Positions 10,239-20,794 are shown, numbered from the stretch's first letter. The stretch is 64,000 nucleotides of DNA from an uncultured Lachnospiraceae bacterium (GCA_947626285.1 CANQRR010000002.1:1-64000), one strand, 5' to 3'. Translations and numbers: made by a program. The notes: generated by a model not told the origin, from the sequence alone.

Positions 10239-10336
10239 ATCTTAAAATATTTTCCAAATCTTAAAATTTTTCCCCATGAATCTGACGAAAATCACAACAG
10301 CGTCGGTTGCGACGCCGGGATTTTCTGTGCTAAAAT
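10238..10336 (+). promoter_or_regulatory. Regulatory region of the sugar ABC operon: tandem 19-bp repeat, interrupted palindrome, extended -10 promoter
   Basis: AATCTTAAAATATTTTCCA/AATCTTAAAATTTTTCCCC at 10238-10275; GAAAATC..GCGTCG-GTTG-CGACGC..GATTTTC; TTGCGA-N18-TAAAAT preceded by TGC. Confidence 0.5.
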
Positions 10337-10418
10337 ACAGATACACAAAGCAGTGACGCGGCTTTTGTTGTGCAAAAGCACGATGAGATCCGGACGTGAA
10401 ACAAAAAAAGGAGGAAAT

Positions 10419-11672
10419 ATGATGAAAAAGAGATTGTTTGTAGCAGGCGCTGCCGTGATGGCTATGATGGCCGCATCGATGACGGTGAGCGCGGAGCCGA
10501 CGGAAATTACCCTTTGGAATTACTTCGACGCTTCCGCGGACAAAGACGCGATCATTCAGTGGGTGGACGAGTACAATTCGCTCCAGGATGACATCCATAT
10601 CACCAGCACCTATGTTTCCAGAGAAGAGCTGATGAACCAGTACACGGTAGGCGCGCTTTCCGGCGAGCTTCCGGACATCGGCATGGTGGACTCCCCGGAT
10701 ATGGCGTCTTACATTTCCCTGGGCGTGTTCGAGGACATCACGGATCAGCTTGAGGCATGGGGCGAACTTGACCAGTTCTATCCGGGGCCGCTGACCTCCT
10801 GTATGGATGCGGACGGAAGACTGTACGGACTTCCGCAGAACAGCAACTGCCTGGCTCTGGCCTGCAACATGGATCTGCTCAAGGCGGCAGGCTACGACCA
10901 TATGCCGGCAAGCCTTGACGAGTTCAAGGAGATGGTAGCCGCTACCACAAACCCGGACGACGATGTGTACGGTTTCGCGATGTGCTGCGTATCCACTGAG
11001 GAGGGTACGTTCCAGCTTCTTCCGTGGCTTCGCTCCGCATCGGGCGGCGAGGGCGTGAACGTTGACAACCTGACCGCGGAATCCGCGGTGAACGGCCTTG
11101 GCGTGCTCGGCGACTTCGTTGCGAACGGCTACATGAGCAAAGAGTGTGTGAACTGGACGCAGTCCGACGCGTTCAATCAGTTCGCGGCTGGCAAGGCTGC
11201 CTTCGCAGAAGTAGGCACCTGGCATCTGGCAATGACCGACGCGATCGGCGGCGCGTTTGAGTATGGCTTCTGCCTGCTCCCGACCGGTGACGAAGGGACT
11301 TCCACCTCCACGATCGGCGGCGAGAACTTCGGCGTGTGCAGCGGTGCGGCAGATGTTGACGCCTGCGTAGAGTTCCTGAAATGGATGTGCTCCAAAGAGA
11401 AAGAGGCTGAGTGGGCAGTGGTTGCCGGCAAGATCCCGACCCGTCAGGATTCCGAGGCTCAGTACACATACGAGACCGACGGCTTCGACGTGTTCGTTGA
11501 CGAGATGAACTACGCTCAGGCACGCGGCCCGCATCCGGAGTGGCCGACGATCTCTGAGGCGATCTACACGGCGGCACAGTCCGTATTCGTAGACGGCACG
11601 GCTCCGGCTGACGCGCTTGCGACAGCGATGGAGAAGATCACTCCGATCGTAGAGGAGACCCCGCTTCCGTAA
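10419..11672 (+). CDS. ABC transporter extracellular sugar-binding protein
   Basis: Signal peptide MMKKRLFVAGAAVMAMMAASMTVSA, ITLWNYF family start, strong RBS AAAGGAGG. Confidence 0.9.
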   Translation: MMKKRLFVAGAAVMAMMAASMTVSAEPTEITLWNYFDASADKDAIIQWVDEYNSLQDDIHITSTYVSREELMNQYTVGALSGELPDIGMVDSPDMASYISLGVFEDITDQLEAWGELDQFYPGPLTSCMDADGRLYGLPQNSNCLALACNMDLLKAAGYDHMPASLDEFKEMVAATTNPDDDVYGFAMCCVSTEEGTFQLLPWLRSASGGEGVNVDNLTAESAVNGLGVLGDFVANGYMSKECVNWTQSDAFNQFAAGKAAFAEVGTWHLAMTDAIGGAFEYGFCLLPTGDEGTSTSTIGGENFGVCSGAADVDACVEFLKWMCSKEKEAEWAVVAGKIPTRQDSEAQYTYETDGFDVFVDEMNYAQARGPHPEWPTISEAIYTAAQSVFVDGTAPADALATAMEKITPIVEETPLP

Positions 11673-11683
11673 TGATCATTCAG

Positions 11684-11720
11684 ACGGGCTGCCGTGAAGC
11701 GATTTGCGGCAGTCCGTTTC
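11684..11720 (+). terminator. Intercistronic hairpin between binding protein and permease genes
   Basis: ACGGGCTGCCG...CGGCAGTCCGT then TTTC. Confidence 0.5.
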
Positions 11721-11781
11721 TGATGTACGGATTCCTTCGCAAGGGGATCTGCAGACTGAAGTTTAGGAAGGAGTTAAATCC

Positions 11782-12672
11782 GTGAAGAAAATGACGTCAA
11801 TGTCGGCCCGAAAGACGCGCGAGGCGTACTGCTTTATCCTGCCGGCATTTATTTATATTCTGTTTGTGTTGGGCTATCCGCTCGTCTATAATGTTTACCT
11901 GAGCCTGAGAGACGTCGATGTCAAGAACCTCACGAAGGGCGGCGACGTCTTTATCGGGCTGAAGAACTATGTGGACCTTTTTGGCAACGCCACGTTCCGC
12001 CTGGTGATACGGAACACCTTTATATTCACGATCGCGTGCCTGGTCTTCCAGTTCACGATCGGCTTCGCGCTGGCGCTGTTTTTCTATCAGAGATTCCGCC
12101 TGTCGGGTCCGGTCCGCGGCCTTCTTCTGGTCAGCTACATGATCCCGATGTCGGTGACCGGACTACTCGGCAAGAATATCTTTTCCAACGCCGGACTGAT
12201 CAACAACCTTCTGGCGAAGATCGGGATCGCGGGTCCGGAATGGCTCGTCAACACGTCGACCGCGCTGATCGCGGTCATCATCATGAACTGCTGGGTGGGC
12301 ATTCCGTTCAACATGCTGCTTCTGATCTCGGGACTGACAAGCATTTCAAACGACGTCTACGAGAGCGCGTCCATCGACGGGGCAAACTGGATCCAGCGCT
12401 TCACCCACATCACGCTCCCGCTGATGAAGGGTTCCATGATGTCGGTGCTGATGCTCGGATTCATCTACACGTTCCGCGCGTTCGACCTGATGTACATCAT
12501 GACGGCCGGCGGACCGCTGAACTCGACGGACGTGCTGGGCACCTATTCCTATATGCTGTCGTTCACGCAGTATAAGTTCTCACAGGGCTCGGCGGTGGCG
12601 ATGGTGCTCTTTGCCTGCCTGTTTGTCGTCGGACTGTTTTACCTGAGACTGATCGCAAAGGAGGATGATTGA
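11782..12672 (+). CDS. Sugar ABC transporter permease (MalF/UgpA type)
   Basis: EAA-like motif ESASIDGANWIQRFTHITLP; six TM segments. Confidence 0.9.
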   Translation: MKKMTSMSARKTREAYCFILPAFIYILFVLGYPLVYNVYLSLRDVDVKNLTKGGDVFIGLKNYVDLFGNATFRLVIRNTFIFTIACLVFQFTIGFALALFFYQRFRLSGPVRGLLLVSYMIPMSVTGLLGKNIFSNAGLINNLLAKIGIAGPEWLVNTSTALIAVIIMNCWVGIPFNMLLLISGLTSISNDVYESASIDGANWIQRFTHITLPLMKGSMMSVLMLGFIYTFRAFDLMYIMTAGGPLNSTDVLGTYSYMLSFTQYKFSQGSAVAMVLFACLFVVGLFYLRLIAKEDD

Positions 12673-12674
12673 GT

Positions 12675-13520
12675 ATGAAACAGATGACTGGTAAGAAAGA
12701 GGCCAGAAGAGATCTGCGCAACTGCATCATCGCGGTCGTCCTCGCGTTCATCTTCCTGTTTCCGGTGTATTGGATGATACAGATCTCGTTCAAGTCGGAC
12801 GCCGAGACCTTCGGCAAGATTCTGAGCTACTATCCGAGGGAGTTTACGTTCGCGCCCTGGCTGGTGAACCTTCAGGACAAGACGTTTTTGCTTTCTCTGC
12901 GCAACAGCTTTATCAACGGTTTCCTGACAATGGGGATCACGCTGCTTCTCGGCGTTCCCGCGGCCTACGGCATGGGACGTTACCGCGTGCGCGGTAGCAG
13001 TGTCTTCCTGCTGGTGTTCCTGGTGTCGCAGATGCTGCCGGCGTCCCTGACGCTGACGCCGATGTACCTGATCTTCAACAAGATCCATTTCCTCGGGACG
13101 CATTTCACGGCTCCGGTGGCGATCGCGGCCGCGTCGATCCCGTTCGCGATCATCACACTGCGGCCGTATTTCAAGAGTATTCCGGTCGCGCTCGACGAGG
13201 CGGCCCGTCTGGACGGCTGCGGCTCGTTCCGCGCGTTCGTGTCGGTCATGATCCCGGCGGTCAAGACCGGTATCGTGACGATCGTAGTCATCTCGTTTTT
13301 GAACGGCTGGAATGATCTGGTATACTCCATGACGTTCAACGTGGGTGAGACAATGCGTCCTCTGACGGCGAACATCTACAAATTCCAGAACGCGTACGGC
13401 ACGAAGTGGAACTGTATCATGGCGTACGGGACGATCCTCGTGCTCCCGGTCATTCTGCTGTTTGTCTTCCTGCAGAAGTACATCGTGGGCGGACTCGTGG
13501 CAGGCGCCGTGAAGGATTGA
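12675..13520 (+). CDS. Sugar ABC transporter permease (MalG/UgpE type)
   Basis: EAA-like motif DEAARLDGCGSFRAFVSVMIP; C-terminal QKYIVGGLVAGAVKD. Confidence 0.92.
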   Translation: MKQMTGKKEARRDLRNCIIAVVLAFIFLFPVYWMIQISFKSDAETFGKILSYYPREFTFAPWLVNLQDKTFLLSLRNSFINGFLTMGITLLLGVPAAYGMGRYRVRGSSVFLLVFLVSQMLPASLTLTPMYLIFNKIHFLGTHFTAPVAIAAASIPFAIITLRPYFKSIPVALDEAARLDGCGSFRAFVSVMIPAVKTGIVTIVVISFLNGWNDLVYSMTFNVGETMRPLTANIYKFQNAYGTKWNCIMAYGTILVLPVILLFVFLQKYIVGGLVAGAVKD

Positions 13521-13594
13521 CGCGGCGCGGATTTCCATGTGACGCGTCAGAAAACAGAACTGACGCGGAAGATTGCAGATGAAGGAGAACAGAT

Positions 13595-15640
13595 ATGGCG
13601 AATCAGGACGAAATCAGAGAAGTATTCGGCTATTTTGAGAGAAAGGGCGACGCCCTGTGCTACCGCTATGAGGCGGAGCGGCTCGTCATCGAGCCCTGGG
13701 GCGAGAACAGCCTGAGAGTGCGCGCGACAAAGCTCGCGCAGATGCCGGAGGAGGACTGGGCGCTTCTGCCGCCGCAGAAACATCCGACGGTACAGATCGA
13801 GACGCGCGAGGACGGCGGCTCGATCACGAACGGCAAGATCAAAGCGGAGCTCAACCTGATCGGAAAGCTCACCTTCTACAATCAGAGGGGCGAGGTGCTT
13901 CTGGAGGAGTACGTGCGCAACCGGAAGGACATGTTCGGGAGCACATGCAGCTCACTTGACGTGGAAGCGAGGGAGTTCAAGCCGATCATCGGAGGCGATT
14001 ATCGCCTGGCGATGCGCTTCGTCTCCGAGCCGAAGGAAAAGCTGTACGGCATGGGACAGTACCAGCAGCCGTACCTCGATGTGAAGGGAGCGGATCTGGA
14101 GCTGGCGCACCGCAACTCGCAGGCGAGCGTGCCGTTTGTGCTCTCCAGTCTCGGCTACGGTTTCCTCTGGAATAACCCGGCGGTCGGGCGCGTGAACTTC
14201 GGCAAGAATATTACGACCTGGGAGGCATTCTCCTCGAAGAAGCTTGACTACTGGATCACGGCGGGCGACACTCCGGCGGAGATCGAGGAGGCGTACGCGA
14301 ACGCGACGGGCAAGGTTCCGATGATGCCGGATTACGCGATGGGCTTCTGGCAGTGTAAGCTGCGCTACCAGACGCAGGAGGAGCTGCTGGAGGTCGCGCG
14401 GGAGTACAAGCGCCGCGGGCTGCCGATCTCGGTGATCGTGGTTGACTTTTTCCACTGGCCGTGCCAGGGCGAGTGGAAGTTTGACCCGGTGTACTGGCCG
14501 GACCCGGACGCGATGATCGCGGAGCTGAAGGAGATGGGGATCGAACTTATGGTATCCATCTGGCCGACCGTCGACTACCGCAGCGAGAATTTCGAGGAGA
14601 TGAAGAGCAAAGGCCTGCTGATCCGCACGGAGCGGGGCTACCAGATTTCGATGGATTTTCAGGGAAATACGCTGCACTACGACGCGACGAACCCGGAGGC
14701 CAGAGCGTACGTCTGGCAGAAGGCGAAACAGAATTATTACGACAAGGGCGTGAAGATCTTCTGGCTCGATGAGGCGGAGCCGGAGTACACGGTGTATGAT
14801 TTCGAGAATTACCGCTATCATCTGGGCCCGGACATCCAGGTTGGAAACATCTATCCCGCCATGTACGCGAAGACCTTCTTCGACGGCATGAAGGCGGAGG
14901 GGCAGGAGAACATCATCAACCTCCTGCGCTGTGCTTGGGCGGGTTCCCAGAAATACGGCGCGCTCGTGTGGTCGGGAGACATCAAGTCGTCGTTCCCGAG
15001 CATGAAGAACCAGGTGGCGGCCGGCCTGAACATGGGGATCGCCGGCATCCCGTGGTGGACGACGGACATCGGCGGCTTCTTCGGCGCGAACATAAACGAC
15101 CCGGCGTTCCATGAGCTTCTGGTGCGCTGGTTCGAGTACGGCTGCTTCTGTCCGGTCATGCGCCTGCACGGCTATCGCTGGCCGCTCCAGCCGCAGTACG
15201 GCACGACGGGCGGCGCGACCTGCATTTCCGGCGCCCCAAATGAAGTGTGGAGCTACACGGACGAAGTGTATGAGATCCTTTCGAGTTACCTGCGCCTGAG
15301 AGAGGCGATGCGGCCCTATGTCGCAGAGCGCATGAAGGAGGCACACGAGAAGGGTACGCCGGTGATGCGCCCGATGTTCTACGATTTCCCGGAGGATGCG
15401 GTCTGCTGGGAGACGGAGACGCAGTATATGTTCGGCCCGGACGTTCTGGTGAAGCCGGTGACGGATGCGGGCGCGCGCAGCGTGAAGCTCTACCTCCCGA
15501 AGGGCAGCGAGTGGACGGATGCCTGGACGAAGGAGACGTTCGCGGGCGGACGATGGGTTGACGTGGACGCGCCGCTTGCGCAGATTCCGGTATTCACGCG
15601 GAATGGCTATGTGCTGCCGGTGGAGGCCGAAAAAATCTGA
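13595..15640 (+). CDS. GH31 glycoside hydrolase (alpha-xylosidase/alpha-glucosidase-like)
   Basis: KIFWLDEAEPE catalytic region, PWWTTDIGGFF, FRPMFYDFPED-type C-terminal motifs. Confidence 0.88.
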   Translation: MANQDEIREVFGYFERKGDALCYRYEAERLVIEPWGENSLRVRATKLAQMPEEDWALLPPQKHPTVQIETREDGGSITNGKIKAELNLIGKLTFYNQRGEVLLEEYVRNRKDMFGSTCSSLDVEAREFKPIIGGDYRLAMRFVSEPKEKLYGMGQYQQPYLDVKGADLELAHRNSQASVPFVLSSLGYGFLWNNPAVGRVNFGKNITTWEAFSSKKLDYWITAGDTPAEIEEAYANATGKVPMMPDYAMGFWQCKLRYQTQEELLEVAREYKRRGLPISVIVVDFFHWPCQGEWKFDPVYWPDPDAMIAELKEMGIELMVSIWPTVDYRSENFEEMKSKGLLIRTERGYQISMDFQGNTLHYDATNPEARAYVWQKAKQNYYDKGVKIFWLDEAEPEYTVYDFENYRYHLGPDIQVGNIYPAMYAKTFFDGMKAEGQENIINLLRCAWAGSQKYGALVWSGDIKSSFPSMKNQVAAGLNMGIAGIPWWTTDIGGFFGANINDPAFHELLVRWFEYGCFCPVMRLHGYRWPLQPQYGTTGGATCISGAPNEVWSYTDEVYEILSSYLRLREAMRPYVAERMKEAHEKGTPVMRPMFYDFPEDAVCWETETQYMFGPDVLVKPVTDAGARSVKLYLPKGSEWTDAWTKETFAGGRWVDVDAPLAQIPVFTRNGYVLPVEAEKI

Positions 15641-15799
15641 GACGAACGCACTCAAGAAATCCGATGCGGGGTGAGTTTGAAAAGTGATTTGAAAAGTGGG
15701 CATGGAATTTTATGGACAAGCGCCCGCGGATTGGTATAAAATAAGATGATCGATCATAACCGGGACGAAACGGTTATGAGGACAGAGGAGGCTCCTGCT

Positions 15800-16450
15800 A
15801 TGAAGAGGCGGATATCATCTGGCAGTCATCGCGGAATATATGAGACGGGATCAGGGTTTTATCACTACATGGGAAAGATATGCGACCTGATGCTTGTCAG
15901 TATTTTCTGGCTGCTGGGATGCGTTCCGGTCGTGACGGCGGGGGCCTCTTTTGCCGCGCTTTACTGTGCGACGTCGCGGTCGATCCGAGAGGACATCGGC
16001 ACGGTGAGCAAAAAGTTCTGGGATTCTTTCAAAAAGAATCTGAAGGATTCCATAGCAGTCTGGCTGATCTTCGGAGGGGCCATTTTCCTGATCCTGCTGA
16101 ATTACGGGATCGTGCGGGAGCAGTTCGGCGGACTGCCCGGACTGTTTCTGCAGATGTTCTATCTGTTCTGCGCGCTGCTTCTGATCGCGGCCGCGAGCTA
16201 CGCGTTTCCGGCTCTGTCGCGCTTTGACATGCCGCCCGGCTGGATCGTGAAGCTCTCGTTTTACCTGACGTTCCGGCACCTGCCGAGGACGCTTCTGCTG
16301 ATCGGCCTGTTTGCCGTTTCCTATCTGGTGCTCCTGATCAATATGCTGACGGTCGTGATCGTGCCGGGGCTCTACGCGCTGGCGGCCTCCGCGCTGATCG
16401 ATCCGCTGTTGGACCAGCATATGCCGGACGGGGAAGCGGAGGGACGCTGA
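15800..16450 (+). CDS. DUF624/YesL family membrane protein
   Basis: YHYMGKICDLMLVSIFWLLGCVPVVTAGASFAALY; GAGGAGG RBS before ATG 15800. Confidence 0.85.
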   Translation: MKRRISSGSHRGIYETGSGFYHYMGKICDLMLVSIFWLLGCVPVVTAGASFAALYCATSRSIREDIGTVSKKFWDSFKKNLKDSIAVWLIFGGAIFLILLNYGIVREQFGGLPGLFLQMFYLFCALLLIAAASYAFPALSRFDMPPGWIVKLSFYLTFRHLPRTLLLIGLFAVSYLVLLINMLTVVIVPGLYALAASALIDPLLDQHMPDGEAEGR

Positions 16451-16590
16451 AAGACAGCTGAAAATTGGGAAAAGGGCATTAAAGCTGCGTGAAAGATCGT
16501 GCTTTGAAAATAGGGGGAGTTGTGCGCTGATGCCGCACGTTTACTATTCAAAATAGAATGGAACCCCTGTGAATATAGAGGAGGAGCTTT

Positions 16591-18867
16591 ATGAAATTTA
16601 CGAACGGATTCTGGCTGCTGAAGGACGAGATCCAGCCGCTCTACGCCGTGGAGTACGCGGGGCATGAGCTGAAGGACCGGGAGTTGACCGTGTATGCGGT
16701 GGGAAAACACGTTGCGGATCGCGGGGACTGCCTGAATATCGGGATGCTGACGCTGCGGCTGTACAGCCCGGCGGAGAATGTGCTCCATGTCACGGCGACA
16801 CACTTTGAGGGAGGGGCGCAGAAGCATATTTTTGCCGCCGCCGCTGACACGGCTCCCGAGGTGAGCGTCACGGAGGACGACGCCACGGTGACCTACCAGA
16901 CGGGGAGTTTGCGCGCCGTGATCAGCAAGGAACCAAATCACTGGAAGATTGCCTATTACGACGGGGATCGTTATCTGACGCGTACGGGCTACCGGAATAT
17001 GGCGTATATGACGAACCGGGACACGGACGGACGCTACATGGTGGAGCAGCTCGGCCTGACGCCGGGCGAGTATGTGTACGGGCTCGGGGAACGGTACACG
17101 CCTTTTGTCAAAAACGGACAGAGCGTGGAGATCTGGAACGAGGACGGAGGGACGGCGAGCGAGCAGACTTACAAGAATATTCCGTTTTATCTCACGAACA
17201 GGGGATACGGCGTGCTCGTGGATTCGCTGGGCGATGTGGAGTTCGAGGTCGCGAGCGAGAAGGTGGAGGAGGTGCAGTTCTCTGTCAAGGGGGAGCGCAT
17301 CGGGTACTACCTGATCGCGGGCGGCGATCCGAAGGGCACGATTGAGCGCTACACCGGCGTGTTCGGACGCCCCGCGCTGCCGCCGGCCTGGTCGTTCGGG
17401 CTGTGGCTTACGACCTCGTTCACGACCAATTACGATGAGGAGACGACAAGCAGCTTCATTCAGGGGATGGCGGACCGCGCGATCCCGCTGCACGTGTTCC
17501 ATTTTGACTGTTACTGGATGCAGGCGTACCAGTGGTGCGATTTCGTCTGGGATCCGAAGACGTTCCCGGATCCGGAGGGTATGATCGCGCGCTATCACGA
17601 GCGGGGGCTGAAGATCTGCGTGTGGATCAACCCCTACATCGGGCAGAAGTCGCATCTCTTCGCGGAGGGAAAGGCAGCCGGATATCTGGTGAGGAAGAAG
17701 GATGGCTCCGTCTGGCAGACCGATCTCTGGCAGGCCGGCATGGGGCTTGTGGACTTCACGAATCCCGACGCGGTCGTCTGGTACCGGGACAAGCTGAAGG
17801 CGCTGCTCGACATCGGCGTGGACTGCTTCAAGACGGATTTCGGCGAGCGGATCCCGGTTCGCGATATCGTGTGGCACGACGGCTCCTGCGCGGAGGATAT
17901 GCACAATTACTATACTTATCTGTACAATCAGGCGGTGTTTGAGCTGCTGGAGCAGGAGAAGGGCAGAGGCAACGCGGTCCTGTTCGCGCGCTCCGCGACG
18001 GTCGGGGGACAGCAGTTCCCGGCGCACTGGGGCGGCGACTGCTCGGCGACCTACTCCTCGATGGCGGAGACGCTGCGCGGGGGACTTTCCCTGGCGGCCT
18101 GCGGCTTCGGGTTCTGGAGCCACGACATCAGCGGCTTTGAGCAGACGGCTACGCCGGACATTTATAAGCGCTGGTGCCAGTTCGGTCTGCTGAGCTCACA
18201 CAGCCGGCTGCACGGTTCTTCTTCGTACCGCGTGCCGTGGTTGTTCGACGACGAGGCCTGCGTGGTGCTCAAAGAGATGGTGGAGCTGAAGTGTCGTCTG
18301 ATGCCGTATCTGTACCGTCTGGCGGTCGAGTCGCACGAGACGGGCGTCCCGATGATGCGCCCGATGTTTGTGGAGTTCCCGGACGACCGGAGCTGCCTGC
18401 CGCTCGACATGCAGTATATGATGGGCGAAAGCCTGCTCGTGGCGCCGGTCTTTGAGGAGACGGGCGAGGTCGAATATTATCTGCCGAAGGGGAGATGGTA
18501 CAATCTCCTGACCGGAGAGACGCTCACGGGCGGCGGCTGGCAGAAGGGACGCTTCGACTATCACGGCATGCCGCTGCTCATCGCGCAAAACACGATCCTG
18601 CCTCTGGGCTCCTGCTGTACGAAGCCGGATTACGATTTCGAGCAGGACGTGACGCTGTTCCTCACAGAGTTTGAGGACGGGGCGCGCGCACGCACGTTTG
18701 TGCCGGATATAGCGGGCAGGCGTGCGATGGAGATCGAGGCGGTCCGTGCAGGGCAGACGATCACGGTGACCGTGCAGGGCGGCGCAAGCTGGGAGTGCAG
18801 CATGCCGGACGGCTGTGCGGCAAAGATTGAGAAGAGGGAAAATCAGGCAGTCATCACACTGAAGTAA
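16591..18867 (+). CDS. GH31 alpha-xylosidase (YicI-like)
   Basis: DCFKTDFGERIPVRDIVWHDG nucleophile region as in YicI, FWSHDISGFE, CYWMQAYQWCDFVWDPKTFPDP. Confidence 0.92.
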   Translation: MKFTNGFWLLKDEIQPLYAVEYAGHELKDRELTVYAVGKHVADRGDCLNIGMLTLRLYSPAENVLHVTATHFEGGAQKHIFAAAADTAPEVSVTEDDATVTYQTGSLRAVISKEPNHWKIAYYDGDRYLTRTGYRNMAYMTNRDTDGRYMVEQLGLTPGEYVYGLGERYTPFVKNGQSVEIWNEDGGTASEQTYKNIPFYLTNRGYGVLVDSLGDVEFEVASEKVEEVQFSVKGERIGYYLIAGGDPKGTIERYTGVFGRPALPPAWSFGLWLTTSFTTNYDEETTSSFIQGMADRAIPLHVFHFDCYWMQAYQWCDFVWDPKTFPDPEGMIARYHERGLKICVWINPYIGQKSHLFAEGKAAGYLVRKKDGSVWQTDLWQAGMGLVDFTNPDAVVWYRDKLKALLDIGVDCFKTDFGERIPVRDIVWHDGSCAEDMHNYYTYLYNQAVFELLEQEKGRGNAVLFARSATVGGQQFPAHWGGDCSATYSSMAETLRGGLSLAACGFGFWSHDISGFEQTATPDIYKRWCQFGLLSSHSRLHGSSSYRVPWLFDDEACVVLKEMVELKCRLMPYLYRLAVESHETGVPMMRPMFVEFPDDRSCLPLDMQYMMGESLLVAPVFEETGEVEYYLPKGRWYNLLTGETLTGGGWQKGRFDYHGMPLLIAQNTILPLGSCCTKPDYDFEQDVTLFLTEFEDGARARTFVPDIAGRRAMEIEAVRAGQTITVTVQGGASWECSMPDGCAAKIEKRENQAVITLK

Positions 18868-18883
18868 GGAGAGGAGAAACGAG

Positions 18884-20794
18884 ATGAGCGAGATAAAGCC
18901 GATTGGCCTGAAGCAGGCGAAGTTGAATGACGCCTTTTGGACGCCGTACCAGGAGCTTGTGAAGCAGGTGGTGCTTCCCTATCAGGAGAAGATTTTAAAC
19001 GATGAGATCCCGGGCGCGGAGAAGAGCCATGCGCTTGCGAATTTCCGCATTGCCGCGGGCATGGAAGAGGGCGAGTTCTACGGGATGGTCTTCCAGGACA
19101 GCGACGTCGCCAAATGGCTGGAGGCAGCGTCATACTCGCTCGCGGTGCATCCGGATCCGGATCTTGAGCGGCGGATGGACGAAGTGATCGCGATCGTGGA
19201 AAAGGCGCAGCAGCCGGATGGTTATCTTGATACCTATTTCACGATCAAGGAGCCGGAGCACCGCTACACGGATCTGTTGGAAGGGCACGAGTTTTATTGC
19301 ATGGGACATATGATGGAGGCGGCCGCGGCGCACTATGAGGTGACGGGCAAGGATACCCTGCTGAACGTTGCGCGGCGCATGGCGGACCAGATCGCTTCCG
19401 TGTTCGGACCGGATAAGCGGTACGGGATTCCCGGGCACGAGGAAGTGGAGGTCGGTCTGATGCGTCTCTATCAGGTGACCGGCGATCCGAAATATAAGGA
19501 TCTTGCGTCCTACTTTATCGAGGCGCGGGGAAAAGATAAGGATTTCTTCGCGGAGGAGAAGGAGAAGCGTGACTTCGATGTCTTCGGTATGGATCCGCGC
19601 GATCTGGATTACAATCAGAGTTTCGCTCCGGTGCGGGAACAGAAAGCCGCGAAAGGACACGCTGTGCGCGCGGTCTATCTCTACCGCGCGATGGCAGATC
19701 TCGCCGCGGCATCCGGGGACGGGACGCTCTATCAGGCGTGCCGGACGCTCTGGAAGGATATTCTGACAAAGAAACTGTATGTCACGGGCGCGATCGGCGC
19801 GTCGGGCGAACTGGAGTCCTTCTCAGTAGACTATGATCTGCCGCCGGACCGCGCTTATGCGGAGACCTGCGCGCAGGTGGGACTTGTCTTCTGGGCGAAG
19901 TCCATGCTGGATATTGAACCGAAGGGTGAGTATGCGGACATCATGGAGCTCTGCCTTTACAATTCGACGATCAGCGGGATGCAGATGGACGGAAAGCACT
20001 TTTTCTATGTAAATCCGCTCGAGGTGAATCCGGGACTGAGCGGTAAAGTGTTCGGAATGCGCCATGTGCTGCCGGAGCGCCCGGGCTGGTACCAATGCGC
20101 GTGCTGTCCGCCGAACCTGGCGCGTCTTCTGCTGTCGCTCGGCAGATATTGCTGGAGCGAGAGCGAGGATACGGTCTACTCGCATCTGATGATCGGGCAG
20201 ACGGCTCAGCTTGCGCTTGCGGATATTCAGGTGGAGAGCGCTTACCCGTGGGATGGACAGGTCCGCTATACAGTCACGCCGAAGACAGAGAAAGAATTCT
20301 GTCTGGCGATCCATATTCCGGGCTACATTGCGGACGCTTCGCTTGCCGTGACGGTAGGCGGAAAGCCGCAGGAAATAGAACGCAGGGACGGTTATCTCTA
20401 TCTGAGAAGAAACTGGAATGCAGGGGATGTGGTCGATCTACACTTCCCCATGGAGGTGCGCAGGCTTTACGGGACGATCCGCGTACGCGACACGGCGGGG
20501 CAGGTGGCGCTTGCCCGTGGCCCGGTGGTCTACTGCTTTGAGGGCGTGGACAACGGCCCTATGCTGCAGGCACTGACGCTTCCGAGAGACAGTGAGATCA
20601 CAGCAGAGAAGGGGGAGGGAGAGCTGTTGAAGGACTGCGTCGTGCTGAAGATGAAAGGACTGCGGGAGGCGGACAGCGACGCGCTCTACCGCAGCGCGCC
20701 TCCGCAGCGCACGGAGACGGAGCTTACGGCGATTCCCTATTATCTGTGGGGAAATCGGGGGCTGAATCAGATGCGGGTCTGGATCCGCGAGTGA
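18884..20794 (+). CDS. GH127 family beta-L-arabinofuranosidase-like protein
   Basis: DAFWTPYQELVKQVVLPYQ, AYAETCAQVGLVFWAKSML, WYQCACCPPNLARLL (Cys-containing GH127 motif). Confidence 0.9.
   Translation: MSEIKPIGLKQAKLNDAFWTPYQELVKQVVLPYQEKILNDEIPGAEKSHALANFRIAAGMEEGEFYGMVFQDSDVAKWLEAASYSLAVHPDPDLERRMDEVIAIVEKAQQPDGYLDTYFTIKEPEHRYTDLLEGHEFYCMGHMMEAAAAHYEVTGKDTLLNVARRMADQIASVFGPDKRYGIPGHEEVEVGLMRLYQVTGDPKYKDLASYFIEARGKDKDFFAEEKEKRDFDVFGMDPRDLDYNQSFAPVREQKAAKGHAVRAVYLYRAMADLAAASGDGTLYQACRTLWKDILTKKLYVTGAIGASGELESFSVDYDLPPDRAYAETCAQVGLVFWAKSMLDIEPKGEYADIMELCLYNSTISGMQMDGKHFFYVNPLEVNPGLSGKVFGMRHVLPERPGWYQCACCPPNLARLLLSLGRYCWSESEDTVYSHLMIGQTAQLALADIQVESAYPWDGQVRYTVTPKTEKEFCLAIHIPGYIADASLAVTVGGKPQEIERRDGYLYLRRNWNAGDVVDLHFPMEVRRLYGTIRVRDTAGQVALARGPVVYCFEGVDNGPMLQALTLPRDSEITAEKGEGELLKDCVVLKMKGLREADSDALYRSAPPQRTETELTAIPYYLWGNRGLNQMRVWIRE

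Noticed and set aside
13952-18123. Two 583-aa minus-strand ORFs (13952-15703, 16372-18123) opposite the GH31 genes
   Set aside because: Antisense to unambiguous GH31 enzymes and compositionally biased; stop depletion follows from GC-rich codon usage.
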